Shown one piece after another: positions 6,251 through 10,287 of a DNA stretch of 10,287 bases. The translations under genes and the position numbers were made by a program. Origin of the DNA: an uncultured Actinomycetes bacterium (GTDB lineage: Bacteria; Actinomycetota; Actinomycetes; Nanopelagicales; Nanopelagicaceae); the NCBI GenBank assembly GCA_903939005.1, contig CAJAFH010000167.1:1-10287 (forward strand), read 5' to 3'. How positions within the stretch are numbered: the first letter of the stretch is position 1; every line of letters begins with the position of its first letter. Under the pieces are notes generated by a model. The model was not told where the DNA came from, searched no databases, and saw nothing but the letters and a program-made list of their open reading frames with translations.

Positions 6251-6730
6251 ATGCGTAAAACGCTTATTTTGAGCCTTCTTTTCTGCTTAGCGCTGCCGCA
6301 AAATTCATACGCTGCCAGTAAATCTATTACCGGCGATCTTGGTCAAACTCTTACCGCTTCAGCAACAATGGTCGCAAATAATGCAGTTATCACCGTAACT
6401 GGAAAACGTTTTGATGAAACCGTCGGGCTTTATTTAGCTATCTGCGTGGTTCCTAAAAAAGGATTAGCCCCTACCCCATGTGGTGGTGGCGTTAACAAAG
6501 CTGGCGTTGGCGAAGGTTCATTCTGGATTTCCTCAAACCCACCGCCATACGGAGTCGGGTTAGCAGATCCGTTTAAGCCAGGCGGCCGTTTCAGTTACAA
6601 AATTCGAGTGAGTAAGAAAATTGGAAAGTTTGACTGCACAAAAGTTAAGTGCGCAATAACAGTAAGAGCAGATCATCTAAGAAGTGAAGACCGAAGCAAT
6701 GACCTTTATTTACCGATTACATTCAAATAG
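6251..6730 (+). CDS. Secreted neocarzinostatin-like four-Cys domain protein
   Basis: A 159-residue exported protein consisting of a signal peptide and one domain. Residues 1-21 are a Sec signal (MRK, hydrophobic core, cleavage near SYAA). The mature part has four cysteines in two pairs, Cys65-Cys77 and Cys129-Cys134, plus LTASATM and AVITVTGKRFDE strands. This disulfide and strand pattern resembles the Ig-like neocarzinostatin fold. As I recall, similar domains occur in actinobacterial exported proteins, some encoded with heme-uptake genes. Conserved landmarks include FWISSNPPPYG (91-101) and DCTKVKC (128-134), followed by RADH (139-142). There is no LPXTG or membrane anchor. I chose ATG 6251 rather than the upstream TTG at 6209 because it begins the signal peptide; no clear ribosome site precedes it. 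The gene is divergent from hmuT and followed after 9 bp by a paralogue. Heme capture is a guess from context. Confidence 0.75.
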   Translation: MRKTLILSLLFCLALPQNSYAASKSITGDLGQTLTASATMVANNAVITVTGKRFDETVGLYLAICVVPKKGLAPTPCGGGVNKAGVGEGSFWISSNPPPYGVGLADPFKPGGRFSYKIRVSKKIGKFDCTKVKCAITVRADHLRSEDRSNDLYLPITFK

Positions 6731-6733
6731 GAG
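6729..6733 (+). promoter_or_regulatory. Ribosome binding site fixing a GTG start
   Basis: AGGAG overlaps the stop codon of the preceding gene (6728-6730) and ends six bases before GTG 6740. This supports that non-ATG start and suggests coupled translation of the two secreted protein genes. Confidence 0.8.
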
Positions 6734-6739
6734 ATCCAA

Positions 6740-7702
6740 GTGAAAAGAATAGTTCTAGCAATTCTTATTGTGGCTGGCTTAGTAGTTGCACCAACTACAG
6801 CGAATGCACAGGCCAAAGTAGTCGGCGGACCGCTAACTGAGTTATCAGCTGCGCCGACAATTAACTTATCGATCAGTGGATTTCCAGCCAAAGGTGGCCT
6901 TTACTTCTTGCAGTGCACCGCACCAACTGGGCCAACCCGCCCAACCACTTGTAATGATGCCGCCCAACTCTGGATCTCAACCGAACGTGGTGCCAATTTT
7001 CTCCCAACTGCAAATATCGTGTTTAAGCCAGTTGCGAGTTATAAGACTCGCACCGGTGAAGAAATAGATTGCCGCAAAGTTTCCTGCGGTATCTACATTC
7101 GCTACGACCACACCAACGGCACAGATTTCAGCGAAGATAACTTCATCGCCCTGACCTTTAAAAGCGGTGACAACACCCCAACTTTGGTTAGTGATGAAAT
7201 TACTGCCTCAATCGGTGGCGTTGCATTGAGCCAAAGAAACCCAATTACGATGGCTTATCGTGCGCCAGGGCTACTGCTAGCAAGTGCTAAATCAGGTGCT
7301 GCGTTGACCTATAAGTCATACGCGCCAGCGTGCACACTGATTGATGGCGTTGTCACCGCCCTTAAAGGCACTGGTGCTTGCGATATCGGCGTGACCTCAC
7401 CTGGCAACGCTACTTACGGGCCAATTGAGGTTCATTTCCCGATTTATTTGAAGCCTGGCAACGATGGGATTCTGCATAAGGCATATCCGACCACGATGAA
7501 GATCTATAAGAGCGTTGCACTTAAGAGCGACAGCTTATTTGGTGAAAAACTGAAGTTTAAAACATCAAGTAAAGCTTGCCGAGTTTTGAAAAACAAAGTG
7601 ATCGCACTTAAAAAGGGTGAATGCTTGATCTCAATAACTGGGCCAGGTGTGGCAAATCTATTTGCCGGTGTTAAAGACACCCACGCAATTACGATTCAAT
7701 AA
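6740..7702 (+). CDS. Secreted protein: neocarzinostatin-like domain plus two Cys-paired Ig-like repeats
   Basis: A 320-residue exported protein. Residues 1-23 are a signal peptide ending TANA. Residues about 30-141 are a paralogue of the upstream protein's domain: cysteines 59/71 and 111/116 have the same spacings (12 and 5), and DCRKVSC, R-x-D-H (121-124) and a terminal LTFK are shared. Residues about 170-320 hold two tandem repeats, each with a Cys pair (198/214 and 280/295) in the pattern Y/F-K-S/T...C-x-(5)V-x-A-L-K-x-G-x-C-x-I, ending in a P-G-(N/V) turn. This is like small Ig-like adhesion repeats of actinobacterial surface proteins. There is no sorting signal or anchor. The GTG start is set by a strong ribosome site, and the 9-bp gap makes an operon with the upstream gene. 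The stop overlaps the convergent tetR gene by 14 bp. Function is unknown; a larger partner in ligand capture or surface attachment is inferred. Confidence 0.75.
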   Translation: MKRIVLAILIVAGLVVAPTTANAQAKVVGGPLTELSAAPTINLSISGFPAKGGLYFLQCTAPTGPTRPTTCNDAAQLWISTERGANFLPTANIVFKPVASYKTRTGEEIDCRKVSCGIYIRYDHTNGTDFSEDNFIALTFKSGDNTPTLVSDEITASIGGVALSQRNPITMAYRAPGLLLASAKSGAALTYKSYAPACTLIDGVVTALKGTGACDIGVTSPGNATYGPIEVHFPIYLKPGNDGILHKAYPTTMKIYKSVALKSDSLFGEKLKFKTSSKACRVLKNKVIALKKGECLISITGPGVANLFAGVKDTHAITIQ

Positions 7703-8276
7703 GAGTTCGTAAACCCGCAATACAGAACGCAGTAGTCTTTGAGATTTCAATCTCTGCGCTATTGCCGTTTTCAATTCGCTTAGTTGCCGCATCGGTAAGT
7801 GACTGAATCATGCTTAAGGCATAGTTCAGATCGCGCACGCCAATTTCGGTTAACGCAGATGTTAATGGGGCTAGCAACGCACGGTGAGCAGCCCCGATTT
7901 CGGCACTTCGGTTAACCGGTAGTGAAGTTGCACTTAACGCTTTAGCTAATAAGTGACGACCATCGGCAATGTATTGCAGGGCTGAATTGATCCAATTAGC
8001 AATTGCTTCTTCGGGAACTTTCGCTGGTTCAACGGCTGTAACCAAAATGTCGGTAAATGCTGATAGCTCTTCAATAATTAAATCTGCGACTAGCTCTGCG
8101 CTGCTTCCGAAATATTCATAAACTGAAGTTCGGGCTAGCCCTGCTCGTTGCGCAACTGCTGCAACCGTAATTGCTTCACTGCCAGATTCCAGAGCGATTG
8201 CTGCGGCAGCGCTAATTAACTCGCTGCGGCGCCATTCGCGCTGTTGCACCAAATTTGAGGTGTTGATCCGAGGCAT
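7689..8276 (-). CDS. TetR/AcrR-family transcriptional regulator
   Basis: A 195-residue one-component repressor. The N-terminal DNA-binding domain covers about residues 15-60, with helix-turn-helix ITVAAVAQRAGLARTSVYEY (36-55), a typical TetR signature including the SVYEYFGS turn. The remaining helical domain would bind an unknown ligand and dimerise. Length is standard. ATG 8276 is only 10 bp after the dinG stop, so it is probably co-transcribed with dinG, with a weak AAAGA ribosome site overlapping the dinG end. It has no obvious autoregulated promoter of its own in the window. Its 3' end overlaps the convergent secreted-protein gene. The target cannot be named. Confidence 0.9.
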   Translation of the reverse strand: MPRINTSNLVQQREWRRSELISAAAAIALESGSEAITVAAVAQRAGLARTSVYEYFGSSAELVADLIIEELSAFTDILVTAVEPAKVPEEAIANWINSALQYIADGRHLLAKALSATSLPVNRSAEIGAAHRALLAPLTSALTEIGVRDLNYALSMIQSLTDAATKRIENGNSAEIEISKTTAFCIAGLRTLIES

Positions 8277-8286
8277 AGGGCAATCT

Positions 8287-10281
8287 TTACATTTCTTGGG
8301 CTAATCGGCGCAACGAATCTCGCACGACAGCTGAGTCTGAAGTACGCCATAGTGGCGGCATCGAATTCAATAACACGCTGCCATAACGTTTATTCACAAT
8401 GCGCGAATCCAGGATTGCAACAACGCCCCGATCTGCTTCGGAGCGAATTAACCGGCCGGTGCCTTGTGCCAACAACAGCGCCGCTCGTGGCATCGATACT
8501 TGCATGAAGCCACTGCCGCCGGCTTTATCTGCTTGTGCTGCGCGAGCCGCCATTACGGGTTCATCTGGGCGCGGGAACGGAATGCGATCGATAACAACTA
8601 GCGAGCAAGCACGCCCCGGCACATCAACGCCTTGCCACAACGACATGGTGCCCAGCAAAATCGAAGTTTCATCGCTGGCGAATTTTTCAACTAACGGACC
8701 AACTGAATCGCCACGTTTTTGCGTAATAATCTTGATCGGAAGTTCAGCCAATACTTTTCGCAAGTGCGCATCTGCGGCCTCTACTCCGCGCCAAGAACTA
8801 AATAGTGCCAACGTGCGACCACCTGCGGCATCAATTAGTTCACCCAACTCATCGAGCACTTCTTGACTCAAACCATCGCGACCGGGTTCAGGTAAATGTT
8901 TTGGTAAATACAAAACACCTTGATTAGCGAAATCAAATGGGGAACCAACATCGAGCATCTGCACATTTGCCGGATCGATTTCATCTTTGGCAACTTCGGT
9001 ATCTGGGTCACTGCCAACTAAGAAGCCAATTGATTTAGCCATTGCATCAAATGAGTTTCCCACTGTCAGGGTTGCCGATGTGGCAATCACTGGCGTTTTA
9101 GTCAAAAGATTAGAGCGCAGAACTTCGGAAACTGAAAGTGGTGCTAAGTAAAGAGTTGAGAAAGTTGGTTCATACCAAAGCACTTGATTATTGCTCTGCT
9201 TTAGTAATTTGCCACAAGTAGTTGCGATCTCATTAACCGCGCCTTTAACTCGGGCCCGTTCGGCAATTGTGTCGGAGTCAACGATTTCTTCATCGACAGC
9301 AATTAATTGAATAATGGCTTTAGCCGCCTCTAAAACCTTACGAATCGGGGCTTCTAGCGATGATGGAATATCTTCTAAGCGCCCACTCTTAGTGAAATCA
9401 CCACGAATATCTTGGCCGTAATCATTCATTGCATCATAAAAATCATCGGCCACTTTTACGAAAGTATCTGCGAGCTTGCCGGGCAGATGTTTCCGGGCCA
9501 TGGCCGCAGCCCTGATGACCCGAGCTGAAGTTAGCTCTTCAGTAACGGCCTGAGTTGTGCGATCCATAAACTCATGAGCTTCATCGAGAATCACCGCATC
9601 GCGTTCTGGCAAGATCGGATGCGAATCAACAATTTCAATTGCTAAAAGCGTGTGATTGGTAATTACTACATCGGCAGTTTGCGCTTTTGCTTTAGCTTTA
9701 GCCGCAAAGCATTGCGTGCCATAAGCACAAACATCAGCGCCCACACATTCGCGACCAGATAACGAATTGGCTAACCAAACTCGACGATCAACATCAGGTG
9801 CATCATCGCGATCACCGCTAACCCCTGGCGTCTTGGCCCAAGCAGTTAACCGATTGGCATCTTTTCCTAAACTAGAAATCTCAAGCAGAACTTCGCCATC
9901 AGGGTCAGCAGTTTCCGAATTCATTTTCTGCAAGCAAACATAATTGCCAACACCTTTATATACGGCATAAGTAATTTCGCGACCGAGCGCCTTTTCAAGT
10001 GCTGGCACAACTGCTGGCAAATCGCGTTCTACTAATTGGCGCTGCAGCGCAAGGGTGGCAGTTGCAACTAAAACTTTTCGGCCATGAACGAGTGCGGGAA
10101 CTAAATACGCAAGTGATTTTCCGGTGCCGGTACCTGCTTGCACCATTAAATGATGTTGATCGCTAAGCGCGTTCGCTACAGCTTCGGCCATCTCGATCTG
10201 GCCTTCACGAGTTTGCCCACCGATTGCCGCAACGGCAGCCTCAAGGGCTTTGCGGGTTTGGGTAGATAAGGCGCTGCTCAT
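8287..10281 (-). CDS. dinG: DinG/XPD-type Fe-S DNA helicase
   Basis: A 664-residue superfamily 2 ATP-dependent 5'-3' DNA helicase of the DinG/XPD group, acting on damaged or structured DNA. Visible motifs are Walker A AGTGTGKS (49-56), four cysteines for a 4Fe-4S cluster (116, 179, 185, 191), motif II DEAH (233-236), ATSATL (400-405), LWQGVDVPG (548-556), DRIPFPRPDEP (565-575) and motif VI QGTGRLIR (606-613). All are intact and length is normal for the actinobacterial form, which lacks an N-terminal exonuclease domain. ATG 10281 has only six upstream bases in the window, so its ribosome site and promoter cannot be seen. An upstream extension cannot be excluded, but the start precedes the TREGQ motif by a normal distance. 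It is followed by tetR in the same operon. Confidence 0.94.
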   Translation of the reverse strand: MSSALSTQTRKALEAAVAAIGGQTREGQIEMAEAVANALSDQHHLMVQAGTGTGKSLAYLVPALVHGRKVLVATATLALQRQLVERDLPAVVPALEKALGREITYAVYKGVGNYVCLQKMNSETADPDGEVLLEISSLGKDANRLTAWAKTPGVSGDRDDAPDVDRRVWLANSLSGRECVGADVCAYGTQCFAAKAKAKAQTADVVITNHTLLAIEIVDSHPILPERDAVILDEAHEFMDRTTQAVTEELTSARVIRAAAMARKHLPGKLADTFVKVADDFYDAMNDYGQDIRGDFTKSGRLEDIPSSLEAPIRKVLEAAKAIIQLIAVDEEIVDSDTIAERARVKGAVNEIATTCGKLLKQSNNQVLWYEPTFSTLYLAPLSVSEVLRSNLLTKTPVIATSATLTVGNSFDAMAKSIGFLVGSDPDTEVAKDEIDPANVQMLDVGSPFDFANQGVLYLPKHLPEPGRDGLSQEVLDELGELIDAAGGRTLALFSSWRGVEAADAHLRKVLAELPIKIITQKRGDSVGPLVEKFASDETSILLGTMSLWQGVDVPGRACSLVVIDRIPFPRPDEPVMAARAAQADKAGGSGFMQVSMPRAALLLAQGTGRLIRSEADRGVVAILDSRIVNKRYGSVLLNSMPPLWRTSDSAVVRDSLRRLAQEM

Positions 10282-10287
10282 AGAGCC

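Noticed and set aside
1..10287. tRNA, rRNA, CRISPR or insertion sequence
   Set aside because: No cloverleaf, spaced direct-repeat array, transposase or terminal inverted repeats were seen. Nearly all of the sequence is explained by the listed genes.

Overview
The window looks like a compact chromosomal segment of a moderate-GC actinobacterium (Actinomycetota). Two lines sampled by eye were 42% GC and one was 63%, so overall GC is probably in the mid-40s. The lineage call rests on family content: a SAM-IV riboswitch, an actinobacterial-type MetX, a DUF4192 protein, a corynebacterial-type HmuTUV heme transporter, and secreted PKD and neocarzinostatin-like proteins. Low GC, overlapping gene ends and very short intergenic gaps would suit a streamlined freshwater actinobacterium, but that placement is inference.

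Layout. (1) 1-1278: metX (homoserine O-acyltransferase, minus strand, cut by the left edge) with its promoter and a well-conserved SAM-IV riboswitch in the leader. (2) 1279-3119, minus strand: a DUF4192 protein and, upstream of it, a secreted protein with a Pro/Lys/Thr-rich linker and a PKD-like domain. (3) 3197-3664, plus strand: a Nudix hydrolase whose 3' end overlaps the next, convergent operon. (4) 3629-6172, minus strand: hmuT-hmuU-hmuV, a translationally coupled heme-type ABC importer. (5) 6251-7702, plus strand, divergent from hmuT: two secreted paralogous proteins sharing a four-cysteine, neocarzinostatin-like domain. The second also carries two tandem Cys-paired Ig-like repeats. (6) 7689-10281, minus strand: dinG (XPD-type Fe-S helicase) followed 10 bp later by a TetR-family regulator.

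How the genes fit together. The most interesting unit is 3629-7702. HmuTUV would bring heme, or a related iron ligand, across the membrane. The divergent pair of small exported disulfide proteins are candidates for an extracellular capture stage, because no HtaA-type hemophore is visible here. The 78-bp region between the two arms holds a 6-bp-arm inverted repeat and a 9/9 match to a DtxR/IdeR half-site, suggesting iron control of both arms. Separately, metX appears to be switched off by SAM. The leader contains mutually exclusive pairings that give a concrete translational model. No RNA genes other than the riboswitch, and no mobile elements or CRISPR arrays, were seen. There is no gene-free stretch longer than about 175 bp.
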